Part shown: positions 25,105 to 34,311 of the stretch, in pieces | Layout of the letters: every line of letters starts with the position of its first letter | Position numbering within the stretch: position 1 is the stretch's first letter | Source: CAZWCX01 sp964632945 | Lineage (GTDB): Bacteria > Planctomycetota > MHYJ01 > WSZJ01 > CAZWCX01 | Assembly (NCBI GenBank): GCA_964632945.1 | Contig: CAZWCX010000015.1 | Location: 16,822-80,821, forward strand | Length of the DNA: 64,000 nt | Direction of reading: 5' to 3' | Notes under the pieces: model-generated | What the model was told of the DNA's origin: nothing | Seen by the model: only the letters and a program-made list of their open reading frames with translations | Database searches by the model: none | Made by a program: the position numbers and the translations under genes

Positions 25105-26025
25105 ATGCGGTTTTTCCGGATCCTCGGGGCGCTGGGCGCCTGCCTGGCGCTCGTGTTGTGCGCCGGTTGCCAGCAGATGCGGCAGGCGATCGACCGGGCG
25201 GAGGCCGAGGGCAAGCTCAACACCGGTCAAGCCCGGCTTCTGCGCGGGAGCGTTGCCCTCGGGGAGGGCGTGATCGAAAGCCACCGCGACTACTCCCCCG
25301 AACAGGAGTACTACGTGGGTCGCACCACCGCCGCCCACATCCTGTCGCACTACCCCTACCGCCGGGCCGAGCAGTTGACCGCCTACGTGAACATGGTCGG
25401 GCTCACCCTGGCCGGGTACGCGGAGCGCCCCACCCTCTTCAGCCCGGTTGCGTCCAAAGGCGGGCAGGGGTGGCACTTCGCCGTCGTCGAATCCGACGCC
25501 GTGAACGCCTTCGCCGCTCCCGGTGGATTCATCTTCATCACCACCGGCGCCTTGGCGGCCATGCAGAGCGAGGACGAGCTCGCGGGGGTCCTGGCGCACG
25601 AGATCGTTCACGTGGACAAGCGGCACGGTCTCGCCGCGATCAAGGAGGAAACGCGCAAGCAGATTCCGGCCAAGATCTTCAAGGAGCTCGCGCCGGAAGC
25701 GGTCGCCGCACTGGAGAAGCTCTTCCAGAAGGCGATCGAGGATGTCGTGCGCACCACCCTGACCGACGGCCACGGGCAGGCGTACGAAGATGAGGCCGAC
25801 CGGGAAGGGGCCCGACTGGCCGCCCGGGCCGGATACGATCCCTATGCCCTGGCCCGGTTCATCGAACGCACCTCCAAGAAGGACGACCGGTGGGGGGGGA
25901 AGACCCATCCGCCGTCCAGCTCGCGCATTCGCTCGATCGAGATGGTTCTGGCCGACTACCCGTACCGCGGAACCGACGAGGCGTTGCGCCGGGATCGCTT
26001 CTGGTCGACGGTGGGGTCGCGGTGA
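25105..26025 (+). CDS. M48-family zinc metallopeptidase lipoprotein
   Basis: The 306-residue product has a type II signal peptide with lipobox LCAGC (lipidated cysteine near residue 22). It carries the M48 core: NAFAAPGGFIFITTGALAAM, then HEIVHVDKRHG with the zinc site H165-E166-H169, and a third-ligand region QAYEDEADREGARLAARAGYDP. It resembles BepA/LoiP-type proteases that act on outer-membrane proteins. The usual C-terminal TPR of BepA is absent. Being next to the SH3b protein it may work at the cell envelope. Inner versus outer membrane attachment is not decided by the sequence. Confidence 0.9.
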   Translation: MRFFRILGALGACLALVLCAGCQQMRQAIDRAEAEGKLNTGQARLLRGSVALGEGVIESHRDYSPEQEYYVGRTTAAHILSHYPYRRAEQLTAYVNMVGLTLAGYAERPTLFSPVASKGGQGWHFAVVESDAVNAFAAPGGFIFITTGALAAMQSEDELAGVLAHEIVHVDKRHGLAAIKEETRKQIPAKIFKELAPEAVAALEKLFQKAIEDVVRTTLTDGHGQAYEDEADREGARLAARAGYDPYALARFIERTSKKDDRWGGKTHPPSSSRIRSIEMVLADYPYRGTDEALRRDRFWSTVGSR

Positions 26026-26104
26026 TGCGAGTCGGCGGGGGGATCGGAACCGGTCGACCCTTGAAGACGGAGTCGCAGGGGTCGACCGCGCCGTTTTCGG
26101 CGGT

Positions 26105-26278
26105 TCAGGCGACCGTGTTCATCCCCTTGCCGGGGAAGGGAGATCCCTTGATGAACCAGGTGCGGAATCCTTCCCAGCAACTCTTGCAGAGGTATTGCAC
26201 CTTCTGGTCGAACTTTACGTATTGGTGGGTGGGAATGTATTCCTGCCGTCCGCAGCGTTCACACTTCTGATTTTCCAT
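26105..26278 (-). CDS. 57-residue zinc-ribbon-like protein
   Basis: This small gene is shorter than usual gene-call limits. ATG 26278 is preceded by GGAG at normal distance, and TGA ends it at 26105-26107. The protein has two CxxC pairs, C6/C9 (QKCERCGRQEY) and C31/C34 (YLCKSCWEGF), which form a treble-clef or zinc-ribbon-like site with aromatic residues between (HQYVKFDQKVQYL). The tail is RTWFIKGSPFPGKG. Codon usage is less GC-rich than its neighbours. It may be a regulatory or ribosome-associated zinc protein; no function is known to me. The 80 bases to the M48 gene's stop contain nothing clear. Confidence 0.65.
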   Translation of the reverse strand: MENQKCERCGRQEYIPTHQYVKFDQKVQYLCKSCWEGFRTWFIKGSPFPGKGMNTVA

Positions 26279-26991
26279 GGGAGATCTCCTGCTTCTCCGG
26301 TCCCTTCCGCGGTCCCCCTACCTCGGTCGGGGCCTTTCTTCCGGGGGTCGGGTGGACGAAAACCCCCATTTCCAAATCGCAATCCTCATGCCGGTCGAGT
26401 GGATCCCTCGTCGTGCGGACGTTAGCTCTTACCCGCCAAACACGTAGCCGTTCGAATGGAATTCCCAACGGATGGCGGGCGGACCGAAATTCCTGACATT
26501 TTTTGCCCTTTCCATGCAATCTTGGACGTTCCAGAAGCCCTCACCGATCGTCACCGGCTCCTCCGCCATCCCGTCGGCGGCGACCTCGGATGGCCCAGCA
26601 GGGGGACGATGGTCGTGGGGCAGGGAGGCCTCGCGGGCGGCTTCCGGGATCCGCGAATCGTGCCTTCCGTCCGGTTCGCTCTCCGCGGTTTGGTTGCGGC
26701 TCCGCCGCGCCGTGACGGGCGAGCCGGAAGCCCTTTTGCCGGGCGGGTCGGGCGGTGAAGGAGGTTCGTTTCCGCACTTCCGCGCCCATCGTGAGGCTTG
26801 TGTGGCTTCGAATGCGTCCTCGTCGATCTTGAACCGGGAACGGGGATCGGGCACATGCGGAAACTGGCTCGATGACCTGCGGAAGATCGTGGTGCGCGTC
26901 GATGAGCCGAAGCGGCCGGCTTGAAGCCAGGATGTTCCCGGCATCATTCCCGCCCGACGACGTTGACTGCCCATTCCTGGAGCTTTGCCCG
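26279..26991. other. 713-base stretch of lower GC with no certain gene
   Basis: The base composition drops visibly (26230-26290 and 26440-26560 have several A/T-rich runs). A minus-strand frame at 26429-26974 (181 codons) ends in protein-like sequence (GEGFWNVQDCMERAKNV, RWEFHSNGYVFGG), but its N-terminal half is proline/arginine-rich and has no convincing start. On the plus strand the overlapping piece NWLDDLRKIVVRVDEPKR also looks coding. I cannot choose between them. It may be a decayed gene. Confidence 0.35.
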
Positions 26992-28839
26992 ATGCCTCCG
27001 ACCGCCCTCTCCCGTGTCCGGGTTGCCATGCTGTCGCTCGCGCTCGTCGCGACGGCCGTCGAGTCTTGTGCCCAGGACGCCTTCACCGACCTCTTGACGC
27101 GCGTCGCCGCCCGGGATTCCAACGCGGTGCGGCGCGATTCCAGCGGGAACGTTTGCTCCATCGACCTGCGCGGCGAGGTCCCGCTCGACCCATGGCTGTC
27201 CGGACTGCGGGGGCTTACGGCGCTCACCCAACTGGCCCTGGCGGAGACCGACCTGACCGATGCCGGTCTGGCGGCGGTCTCCGGCACGCCGGCGTTGACC
27301 GAGCTGCGCCTCTCCTCCACGCGCGTCACGGACGCGGGACTTGCGGCGCTGGCCGGCCTGAGGAAGCTGGGCTCGCTCCACCTGGAATCCACCGAGGTCA
27401 CCGGGCCGGGCCTGGCGCACCTGTCCGGAACCCGCGTGTCCTGGCTGCGACTCGACGGCAGCCCGGTGACCGATGAGGGATTGGTCCACTTGGGTCGCAT
27501 CCCGACGCTGCGCGGGCTGTTCCTGAACGCCACCCGGGTCACCGACGCGGGCCTGGCCTCCCTGGCAGGGCTGGTGGGTCTGGAGTTCCTCGAGCTGCGC
27601 GGCACGGCGATCACGGACGCGGGACTCGCGAAGCTGGCGCAACTTTCCTCGCTCAAGACGCTGAATCTGGCGGGAACCGACGTCACCGACGTCGGGATGG
27701 CAGCGCTCGCCGCCCTGAAAAACCTGCAGCATCTGGACGTGCGCGGCACGGCGGTCACGCCCGCGGGCCTGGCGTGCCTGGGCGACCTGCCGGACCTGCG
27801 GGAACTGGGGGTCGCGGTGGAGGGCGCCGGCGGCCTGGCGCCGCTCGCGAAGCTGACGCATGTGAAGTCGGCGTACCTGGACCTGCGGGGGGTTCCGGAT
27901 GCCGAGGTTTCCGCCTACTACGGCAGCGGCAGTCGGAGCGGCGGGATGAGCCTGCAACCGGCCATTTCCGCCGAGGAGCTGCAAAAGCAACAGGAACGTC
28001 TGCTTACGCTGATCCGATCGGCAGAGGCGAGCGCGCAGGGGATCTTGAAGGTGGGGCGGGCCCGCGCCGGCGCGGGATCGGACCGCCTGCATCGGGGGGG
28101 AGACGGCGAAGACCGAGAGGACGCCAACTCGAGGGCCGGCAACTCCGCGGAGGGCCCGCAGGTCCCGGCCTTCCACCTGACCCCCGCGGTCATGGACGCG
28201 ATCGCGGCCGCCACGAAGATTCTTCGCCTGGACCTGGGAGACTTGCCGCTGCGCGACCGCCTGGTGCGGCGCCTGGCGGGGATGAAGGGCCTGGTGAGCC
28301 TGCGGCTGACCTCGCCCTACTACGACACCGACTTCGGGACGCGGAACTTCGGCAGCGGCGTCAGCGATCGTGGCCTGGCACTCCTGGCGGGAATGCCCGC
28401 GCTCGAGGAGCTGGGGCTGTGGGGAACGCGCCTCGCCGGGTATGCGCTGGAGTCCGTCGAGGCCATGCCGGGTCTGAGATCCCTCGACCTCGGCTACACC
28501 TTCATCAGCGGCGCGCGCCTGCGCCACCTGCGGCACTGCGCCGACCTGCGGACGTTGAACCTCGAGCACACGCGGACCTTTTCCTCGGATCTCGCGTCGT
28601 TGTCGGGCCTGAGCCGGCTCGAGACTCTCAACCTCGCGGCGACGCGGGTGACCGACGCCGGAATCCCCGCGCTGAAGGGTCTGAAATCCTTGCGCGCTCT
28701 CGATCTGCGCGGGACGAAGGTGAGCCTGGCCGCGGTGGCGGAGTTGAAACGGGCGCTGCCGGAGTTGCAGGTCACGCCCGCCGAGGGGGCGCCGGCGGAC
28801 CATCCGGCCCCCGGGCCACGGCGGAGCGACATGTGGTAG
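26992..28839 (+). CDS. Secreted leucine-rich-repeat protein
   Basis: The 615-residue product begins with a signal peptide (VRVAMLSLALVATAVES). Two blocks of 24-residue leucine-rich repeats of the bacterial GALA/LRR_6 type follow: residues about 65-340 and about 395-605. Typical units read LTQLALAETDLTDAGLAAV and LKTLNLAGTDVTDVGMAAL. A charged linker (RLHRGGDGEDREDANS) separates the blocks. Such proteins bind other proteins; in planctomycetes they are abundant and mostly uncharacterised. A GGAG lies ten bases before ATG 26992. No F-box is seen. Confidence 0.85.
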   Translation: MPPTALSRVRVAMLSLALVATAVESCAQDAFTDLLTRVAARDSNAVRRDSSGNVCSIDLRGEVPLDPWLSGLRGLTALTQLALAETDLTDAGLAAVSGTPALTELRLSSTRVTDAGLAALAGLRKLGSLHLESTEVTGPGLAHLSGTRVSWLRLDGSPVTDEGLVHLGRIPTLRGLFLNATRVTDAGLASLAGLVGLEFLELRGTAITDAGLAKLAQLSSLKTLNLAGTDVTDVGMAALAALKNLQHLDVRGTAVTPAGLACLGDLPDLRELGVAVEGAGGLAPLAKLTHVKSAYLDLRGVPDAEVSAYYGSGSRSGGMSLQPAISAEELQKQQERLLTLIRSAEASAQGILKVGRARAGAGSDRLHRGGDGEDREDANSRAGNSAEGPQVPAFHLTPAVMDAIAAATKILRLDLGDLPLRDRLVRRLAGMKGLVSLRLTSPYYDTDFGTRNFGSGVSDRGLALLAGMPALEELGLWGTRLAGYALESVEAMPGLRSLDLGYTFISGARLRHLRHCADLRTLNLEHTRTFSSDLASLSGLSRLETLNLAATRVTDAGIPALKGLKSLRALDLRGTKVSLAAVAELKRALPELQVTPAEGAPADHPAPGPRRSDMW

Positions 28840-28854
28840 GGACCGCGGGCGGGC

Positions 28855-28873
28855 TCCCCGGGCGCGCCGGGGA
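28855..28873. terminator. Hairpin between convergent genes
   Basis: TCCCCGG (28855-28861) pairs with CCGGGGA (28867-28873) around GCGCG. It sits between the ends of the LRR gene and the YbjN-like gene and could stop transcription from both sides. No T-run follows. Confidence 0.4.
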
Positions 28874-29272
28874 CTACCGCCGGTCCTGGCCGAAGATCAT
28901 GCGCTCCAGTTCATCGGCCTTGTTGGCCAGGTAGCGGATCGTGTTCATCGCTTCCGCCGCCACCAACCCGTCCAGGTGGAGGGTGTGCGTCAGGACCAGG
29001 TGGCGATCCACCACGGCGAGGGCGCCGAGGATCAAGCCGCCGTTCAGGCTGAGGGCGAATTTCGGCCGCTCGCCGGTGAGGGCGGAGTCGTCGCCGATGA
29101 CCGAGCGGAAACGGGCCATCGGGACCCCGTCCCAGGTGATGCATTCGACTTCGATGGTCTGCTTGCGGCTGCGTTCGAGGCCGAGCGTGATCGAAAGCTT
29201 GCCGGAGGCGTCCTGGTCCATTTTCCAGTCCGAGTCGGCGACGAAGGAGCGGAGCAATTCGGCCAGGGTCAT
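28874..29272 (-). CDS. YbjN / type III chaperone-like small protein
   Basis: The 132-residue protein has the alpha/beta layout of the YbjN and T3SS-chaperone-like superfamily. An N-terminal amphipathic helix (TLAELLRSFVADSDWKMD) is followed by five beta strands (GKLSITLGLE, QTIEVECITWDGVPMARFRSVIGD, PKFALSLNGGLILGALAVVDRHLVLTH-like segments). A C-terminal helix ends it (NTIRYLANKADELERMIFG). Its ATG overlaps the stop of mutS as ATGA, so translation is coupled. A sensory or chaperone role is possible. No link with mismatch repair is known. Confidence 0.65.
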   Translation of the reverse strand: MTLAELLRSFVADSDWKMDQDASGKLSITLGLERSRKQTIEVECITWDGVPMARFRSVIGDDSALTGERPKFALSLNGGLILGALAVVDRHLVLTHTLHLDGLVAAEAMNTIRYLANKADELERMIFGQDRR

Positions 29273-31905
29273 GGGGGCGTTCTCCCGGGTGAGGGGGAAG
29301 CGGACCGCGCGCGGTCCGCCAATTCCTGCAATGTAACCAGGGCCTGCAGGGGGGTCAAGGCGTTGACGTCGAGGGCGCGGAGCGCTTCCACGACGGGATC
29401 GGTCGGCGGGGCGAAGAGGCTGAGCTGCTTCGGCTGCGCCGACGTGCGCGGATCGGGGGCATGGGGGAGGAAGCGGGGGCGGTCGGTCTCGTCGAGGGTG
29501 CAGGTTTCCAGGCCGCGCAGGATGACGCGGGCCCGCGCGACCACCTCGCGGGGAAGCCCGGCCAGCCGGGCGACGTGGATGCCGTAGCTCTTGTCGGTTC
29601 CCCCTTCGACGATGCGGTGGAGGAAGACGACCTCCTCCCCCCATTCGCGCACGGCGACGCTGCAGTTGCGGGCGCCGGGAAGCACGAGGGCGAGTTCGGT
29701 CAGTTCGTGGTAATGGGTGGCGAACAGGGTGCGCGCGCCGACCCGGTCGTGCAGGTGCTCGGCGACCGCCCAGGCGATGGAGACGCCGTCGAACGTGCTG
29801 GTCCCCCGACCGATCTCGTCGAGGATGACGAGGCTGCGGTCGGTGGCGTTGTTGAGGATGTTGGCGGTCTCGGTCATTTCGACCATGAAGGTGCTGTGAC
29901 CGCGCGCGAGCTCATCGGCGGCGCCGACCCGGGTGAAGATGCGGTCGGCCACGCCCACGTGGGCCGCCTTGGCCGGGACGAATCCCCCCATCTGGGTCAT
30001 GAGCGTCAACAGGGCGGCCTGGCGGATGTAGGTCGACTTTCCCGCCATGTTGGGTCCGGTCACGACGATGAGGCGCGGGCCGCTGCCGTCGAGTTCGAGG
30101 TCATTGGGGACAAAACGCTCCTCGATGATCCGCTCCAGCACCGGGTGGCGTCCTTCCTGGATGGAAAGGCGCCGGCCGTCGTCCACCGTCGGTCGGACGT
30201 ACCGGCCTTCGACCGCGGCGATCGCCAGGGAAAGCAGGGCGTCCAGCTGCGCCAGGGCGGTGCCGGCATGGAGCAGTCGGGGGATCGCGGCCGCCACGCG
30301 GTCGCGGATCGCCAGGAACAGCCGGTATTCCAGCGCGCACGCGCGCTCGTCGGCGGTGAGAATCTGCTCCTCCCACTCGCGCAATTCCGGGGTGACGTAG
30401 CGCTCCGCGTTCTTCATCGTCTGCTTGCGCTCGTACCCGGGCGGGACCTTGTCCCGATGGGCGTTGGTGATTTCGATGTAGTAGCCGAAGACCTGGTTGT
30501 AGGCGACCTTGAGGGAGGAGATCCCGGTGCGCTGGGCTTCCCGGGCCTGGAAGGCGGCGATCCAGTCCTTGCCCTCGCGCCCGAGGCGGCGGATGCCGTC
30601 GAGTTCCGCGTGGTAGCCGTCGCGGAACAGGCCGCCCTCCTGGAGGGTCACCGGCGGGTCGTCGGCGATCGCGGCGACGATTTCGCCGAGCAGGTCGTCC
30701 ATGGGGTCGAGCGCGGCATGGAGCCGGGCGAGGGCGTCGGAAGCCAGTCCGGACACGGCCGCGCGGGCGCGGGGGATGCACTCCAGCGCCAATCGCACGG
30801 CCAGCAGGTCCCGCGCGTTCGCCCGGCCGGAGCCGACCCGGCCGGTGAGCCGCTCCAGGTCGGGGACTTGCGCGAGCGCTTCGCCCAGCGCCGTGCGCGC
30901 GCCGGCGTCGTCGAAGAGCGCACCGACCGCGTCCTGGCGGGCGCGGATCTCGGCCACCTCGCGCAACGGCATCGTCACCCAGTCGCGAAGCATGCGCCCG
31001 CCCATCGCCGTGCGCGTCCGGTCCAGCACCCAGAGCAGCGTCCCCTCGGTCTTGCCCTCGCGGATCGTGCGCGTCAATTCGAGGGAGGCGCGCGTGGCGC
31101 GGTCCAGGAGGAGGAACCCGTCCCGCCGGTCCGGCGACAGCCGGGTAATGTGGCGCAGTTCGGTTTTCTGCGTGGCCTTCAGGTATTCGAGGATCGCCCC
31201 CGCGGCGGCGATGCCGGCGTTCTTCTCGTCGACGCCGAATCCGGCCAGGTCCTTGGCGCCGAAGTGCCCGTGCAGGCTCTTGAGCGCGGCCCGGCGCTCG
31301 AACTGCCAGTCCGCCGTCGGGGTGACCCGCGCCCGCCAGACGTTGCGCAGCGCTCCCAGCCAGGCCCCGTTGTCGCCGGACGACTGGGACTCCGGAACCA
31401 GGCATTCCGCCGGATCGAGCCGCGCCAGTTCGTCCGCAAGCGACGCGGCCGGAAGTTCGGCGAGGCGGAACTCCCCGGTCGACAACTCGACCCAGGCCAG
31501 TCCCGCCGACTTTCCCCGCAGGTGGATCGCCGCGAGGTAATTGTGAAGCTTCTCCTCGAGCAGATTCCCTTCGGTGAGCGTGCCGGGGGTCATGACCCGG
31601 ACGACGTCCCGCTGCACCAGCCCGTCGGCCTCGGCGGCGTCCTGGACCTGCTCGCAGATCGCGACCCGGTGGCCGGCCTTGAGCAGGCGGTGGAGGTAGC
31701 CGAGGTGGGAGTGGTACGGCACGCCGGCCATCGGCACCGCCTTCTCCCCCTTGAAGCGGGAGGTGAGCGTGATCCCGAGCAGTCGGGCGGCGGTCTTCGC
31801 GTCCTCGTAGAACATCTCGTAGAAGTCGCCGAGGCGGAAGAAGAGGAGCGCGTCCGGGACCCCCTCTTTGATGCGCGCATATTGTTCCATGATCGGCGTC
31901 GTCAT
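29269..31905 (-). CDS. mutS: DNA mismatch repair protein MutS
   Basis: The 878-residue ATPase recognises mismatches. The N-terminal mismatch-binding motif is intact (FFRLGDFYEMFYEDA with the stacking F and E). The connector, lever and clamp domains follow. The C-terminal ABC-type ATPase has Walker A TGPNMAGKSTYIRQ, signature GHSTFMVEMTE, Walker B SLVILDEIGRGTSTFDG and the histidine switch ATHYHEL. Length is normal for MutS1. ATG 31905 gives five residues before MEQYARIKEG, the common start; ATG 31890 is an alternative. No mutL is near. Confidence 0.96.
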   Translation of the reverse strand: MTTPIMEQYARIKEGVPDALLFFRLGDFYEMFYEDAKTAARLLGITLTSRFKGEKAVPMAGVPYHSHLGYLHRLLKAGHRVAICEQVQDAAEADGLVQRDVVRVMTPGTLTEGNLLEEKLHNYLAAIHLRGKSAGLAWVELSTGEFRLAELPAASLADELARLDPAECLVPESQSSGDNGAWLGALRNVWRARVTPTADWQFERRAALKSLHGHFGAKDLAGFGVDEKNAGIAAAGAILEYLKATQKTELRHITRLSPDRRDGFLLLDRATRASLELTRTIREGKTEGTLLWVLDRTRTAMGGRMLRDWVTMPLREVAEIRARQDAVGALFDDAGARTALGEALAQVPDLERLTGRVGSGRANARDLLAVRLALECIPRARAAVSGLASDALARLHAALDPMDDLLGEIVAAIADDPPVTLQEGGLFRDGYHAELDGIRRLGREGKDWIAAFQAREAQRTGISSLKVAYNQVFGYYIEITNAHRDKVPPGYERKQTMKNAERYVTPELREWEEQILTADERACALEYRLFLAIRDRVAAAIPRLLHAGTALAQLDALLSLAIAAVEGRYVRPTVDDGRRLSIQEGRHPVLERIIEERFVPNDLELDGSGPRLIVVTGPNMAGKSTYIRQAALLTLMTQMGGFVPAKAAHVGVADRIFTRVGAADELARGHSTFMVEMTETANILNNATDRSLVILDEIGRGTSTFDGVSIAWAVAEHLHDRVGARTLFATHYHELTELALVLPGARNCSVAVREWGEEVVFLHRIVEGGTDKSYGIHVARLAGLPREVVARARVILRGLETCTLDETDRPRFLPHAPDPRTSAQPKQLSLFAPPTDPVVEALRALDVNALTPLQALVTLQELADRARSASPSPGRTPP

Positions 31906-32009
31906 GGCGCGTATGGTAGTGACCGGCCCGGGGCCTGTCCAGCCTGTTGACGGGGGGGGAGGAATCGAGCAGAATCGGCCTGGGTCGTCCCCCCGGAGGG
32001 ATTCTGCGC

Positions 32010-32969
32010 ATGCCGTCGACGCCGCCGCCCCACTTCGAAGGGGCCCGCACGTATCGCTTTACGACCTGGCTGAAATCGCGCTTTCCCTGGCGCGTCTTCA
32101 AGGTGGGCCTGGATGCCGGGTTCACCTGTCCGAACATCGACGGCCGCGCCGGGACCGGGGGCTGCACTTTCTGCCTGAACGAGAGCTTCAGTCCCAACTC
32201 CCGGCGGGAACCGAAGGGGGTCGCGCAGCAGCTGCGCGAGGGGATGGAGTTCTACCGCACGCGCTATCGCGCCGAGAAGTTCATCGCCTACTTCCAGGCC
32301 TTCAGCAATACCTATGCCGATCCGGTCCGGCTCCGGCGTCTGTACGACGAAGCGGTCGAACATCCCGACGTGGTCGGCCTCGCGATCGGAACGCGCCCGG
32401 ACTGCGTGCCCGACGCGGTGCTCGACCTGGTCGCCTCCTACGCGGAGCGGCTGGACGTCTGGATCGAATACGGGATCCAGACCCGTCACGACGCCACGCT
32501 CGCGCGTGTGAACCGGGGCCACGGCTGGGCGGAGTACGCCGACGCGATCCGCCGGACCCGCGGACGGCCGGTCAAGGTATGCACGCACCTGATCCTCGGT
32601 CTGCCCGGGGAGGATCGGGCGATGACGCGGGAAACGGCCGAGGAGGTCGCCCGGCTCGGTCTCGACGGCGTGAAGATCCACCACTGCTATGTATCGCCGG
32701 GAACGCCCCTGGCGGCGGAGTGGCGGGCGGGCGGGTTTCGCACGCTCGACCTGGACGAATACGTCGCCTGGACGGCCGACGTGCTCGAGCGGATGCCCGA
32801 GCGTACGGTGATTCAGCGGCTGATGGGGAACCTGGCGGGGCCGTACGTGCTGGCCCCCCTGTGGGGTCGGGACAAGGAGGGGGTCACGCGGGCGATCGAG
32901 GCCGAACTGGAGCGGCGGGGGACGTGGCAAGGGTGTCGCGTCCCGGCGGCGCTCACCGTGACGGGATGA
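32010..32969 (+). CDS. Radical SAM protein of the YtqA/YhcC (TIGR01212) family
   Basis: The 319-residue protein has the family's cluster motif with three cysteines spaced as C-x11-C-x2-C (CPNIDGRAGTGGCTFC). This is wider than the usual CxxxCxxC but characteristic of this family. The barrel motifs GLAIGTRPDCVPD, IEYGIQTRHDATL, THLILGLPGED and KIHHCYVSPGTPLA follow. Family members in E. coli and Bacillus are linked to tRNA or rRNA modification by recent work, but I treat the substrate as unresolved. GGAGG precedes ATG 32010. Its last 17 bases overlap the end of the convergent minus-strand gene. Confidence 0.88.
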   Translation: MPSTPPPHFEGARTYRFTTWLKSRFPWRVFKVGLDAGFTCPNIDGRAGTGGCTFCLNESFSPNSRREPKGVAQQLREGMEFYRTRYRAEKFIAYFQAFSNTYADPVRLRRLYDEAVEHPDVVGLAIGTRPDCVPDAVLDLVASYAERLDVWIEYGIQTRHDATLARVNRGHGWAEYADAIRRTRGRPVKVCTHLILGLPGEDRAMTRETAEEVARLGLDGVKIHHCYVSPGTPLAAEWRAGGFRTLDLDEYVAWTADVLERMPERTVIQRLMGNLAGPYVLAPLWGRDKEGVTRAIEAELERRGTWQGCRVPAALTVTG

Positions 32970-33873
32970 CTCGGCGGAAGGCCTCGCGCCACCGCGCCCA
33001 CTGCGCGGGATCCCCTTCGAGCGGTTCGAGGATCACGCCGGCCGGACGCCGCTTTTCGACCATCTTCAGGATCGACTCGAATTCCTCGAGCGTGAGCGGC
33101 TTGGCGTCGATCGGCGTGCTCAACCGCAAGGCCGGGTAGAGCGGCAGCCCGCCTTCCTTGGCCAGCCGGTCGAGCCAGCGTTCCACCACCGTGATGTCGA
33201 GCCGGTCCACGCTTTCCCCTTCGTCGAGCGCGAATCGGCTGAAGGCGAAATAGACGTCCGGGGCGATTCCCTCCACCTTCGTGATCTGCTGCAGCGTCGA
33301 GTAGTCGAGGGCCGTATAGGTGAGGGTGCGCGCGGACTCGGGATCGCCCATCACGATCAGGGGCAGTCCGAGGGAGGCGAACTCGCGCAACCGGGCGTCG
33401 ACCGACGAGCCGTCGAGCAGCCGCTTCGGGAACAGCCAGTGGACGACCAGTCCGCGCACCCGGGGCAGTTGTTTCAGGTAGAAGCGGGTGGCGGTCAGCG
33501 CATTCTCCACGCGCAGGGTCTGCCCGGAGACGCCGATCTCGAGCCAGAGTTCCGGCGCGCCGGCGTCGATCAGCGCGCGGGCGGCGGCGACGAGGGTGTC
33601 GATCTGTCGGGGATCGTTGTATTCGGTTTCCGTCGGCAACAGGAGGGCGTCCGCGCCCAGCCGGGCGTCGCGCCATTCCGGCACCACGGTGGACGGATCG
33701 GCCTTGCGGAGGCGCTGGAACACGCGGATCGGCGCGGGCGCGGCCGGGGTCGGCTCCGGATTCTGGGCGCCCGCCGGAAGCGCGAGCGCGAGGAGGAGCG
33801 CCGCCATCGCCGGGACGGCGCGCCGCGCGACCCGGCCGCGACCGGACGGCGGGGATTCGATCCTAGCGGCCAT
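32953..33873 (-). CDS. Secreted protein of unknown function (possible TIM-barrel)
   Basis: The 306-residue protein has a signal peptide (AVPAMAALLLALALPAGA then QNPEP). The mature part alternates strands and helices in a pattern suggestive of a (beta/alpha) barrel: ADALLLPTETEYND, PELWLEIGVSG, GLVVHWLFPKRLLDG, GLPLIVMGDP, DVYFAFSRF, ITVVERWLDRLAKEGGLPLYPAL and PAGVILEPLEGDP. I recognise no catalytic signature. It is the third gene of an apparent minus-strand operon after aspartokinase and the PilZ protein, 20 bases from the latter. Confidence 0.7.
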   Translation of the reverse strand: MAARIESPPSGRGRVARRAVPAMAALLLALALPAGAQNPEPTPAAPAPIRVFQRLRKADPSTVVPEWRDARLGADALLLPTETEYNDPRQIDTLVAAARALIDAGAPELWLEIGVSGQTLRVENALTATRFYLKQLPRVRGLVVHWLFPKRLLDGSSVDARLREFASLGLPLIVMGDPESARTLTYTALDYSTLQQITKVEGIAPDVYFAFSRFALDEGESVDRLDITVVERWLDRLAKEGGLPLYPALRLSTPIDAKPLTLEEFESILKMVEKRRPAGVILEPLEGDPAQWARWREAFRRVIPSR

Positions 33874-33893
33874 TCGAGTGCCCACGTCGCGCC

Positions 33894-34295
33894 TCAGGAC
33901 GGCATCTGCGACCGGATGATGAAGCGGAAGATCGCGTCCTGGTCCTGGCTGGTGATTTCGCGGAACTTCAGTCCGATCGCGAATCTCTGGGCGTCTTCCT
34001 CGACCGACTCGATCCACGCGACCCGCGTGAGCACCTTGAGGGGGATGTCGTGGGTCGGCAGGATGATGTTGCACCCGACCGCCATGCGCTGAAGCAGGAG
34101 GTCGGGAATCCAGTCGAGTTTGGGGATCGGTCCATGGAGCAGGAGGCCGCCGCCGCCCATGTTCGCGGAAATGCCGTCGTACACCGTCTCCAACTCCGGT
34201 TCGACCCGGGTCTTGGAGAGGAACTTGTACCGGACGCTGATTTCGGCCTTCACCCGCACGAAGTGTCTCCGTTCGTGTTCCTGAAAGGAGGGCAT
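33894..34295 (-). CDS. PilZ-domain protein (c-di-GMP effector)
   Basis: The 133-residue protein is a single PilZ domain. The c-di-GMP-binding arginines lie in ERRHFVRVKAEISVRYKF near the N terminus (RxxxR), and the second motif DGISANMGGGGLLL corresponds to D/N-x-S-x-x-G. The beta barrel ends with VAWIESVEEDAQRFAIGLKFREI. The motif suggests it can bind c-di-GMP, with one asparagine variation in motif two. It starts 16 bases after the aspartokinase gene ends, so the operon mixes amino acid synthesis with second-messenger control. Confidence 0.85.
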   Translation of the reverse strand: MPSFQEHERRHFVRVKAEISVRYKFLSKTRVEPELETVYDGISANMGGGGLLLHGPIPKLDWIPDLLLQRMAVGCNIILPTHDIPLKVLTRVAWIESVEEDAQRFAIGLKFREITSQDQDAIFRFIIRSQMPS

Positions 34296-34311
34296 CCTGG
34301 ACTTCCTGCAT

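Noticed and set aside
26105..26107. UGA ending the small zinc-ribbon gene as another selenocysteine codon
   Set aside because: The protein is complete at this point, the codons after it show no domain or cysteine partner, and no hairpin was evident.
28801..28839. Additional copy of the hairpin element (CCATCCGG)
   Set aside because: Only the eight-base flank matches, inside a coding region, with no hairpin.
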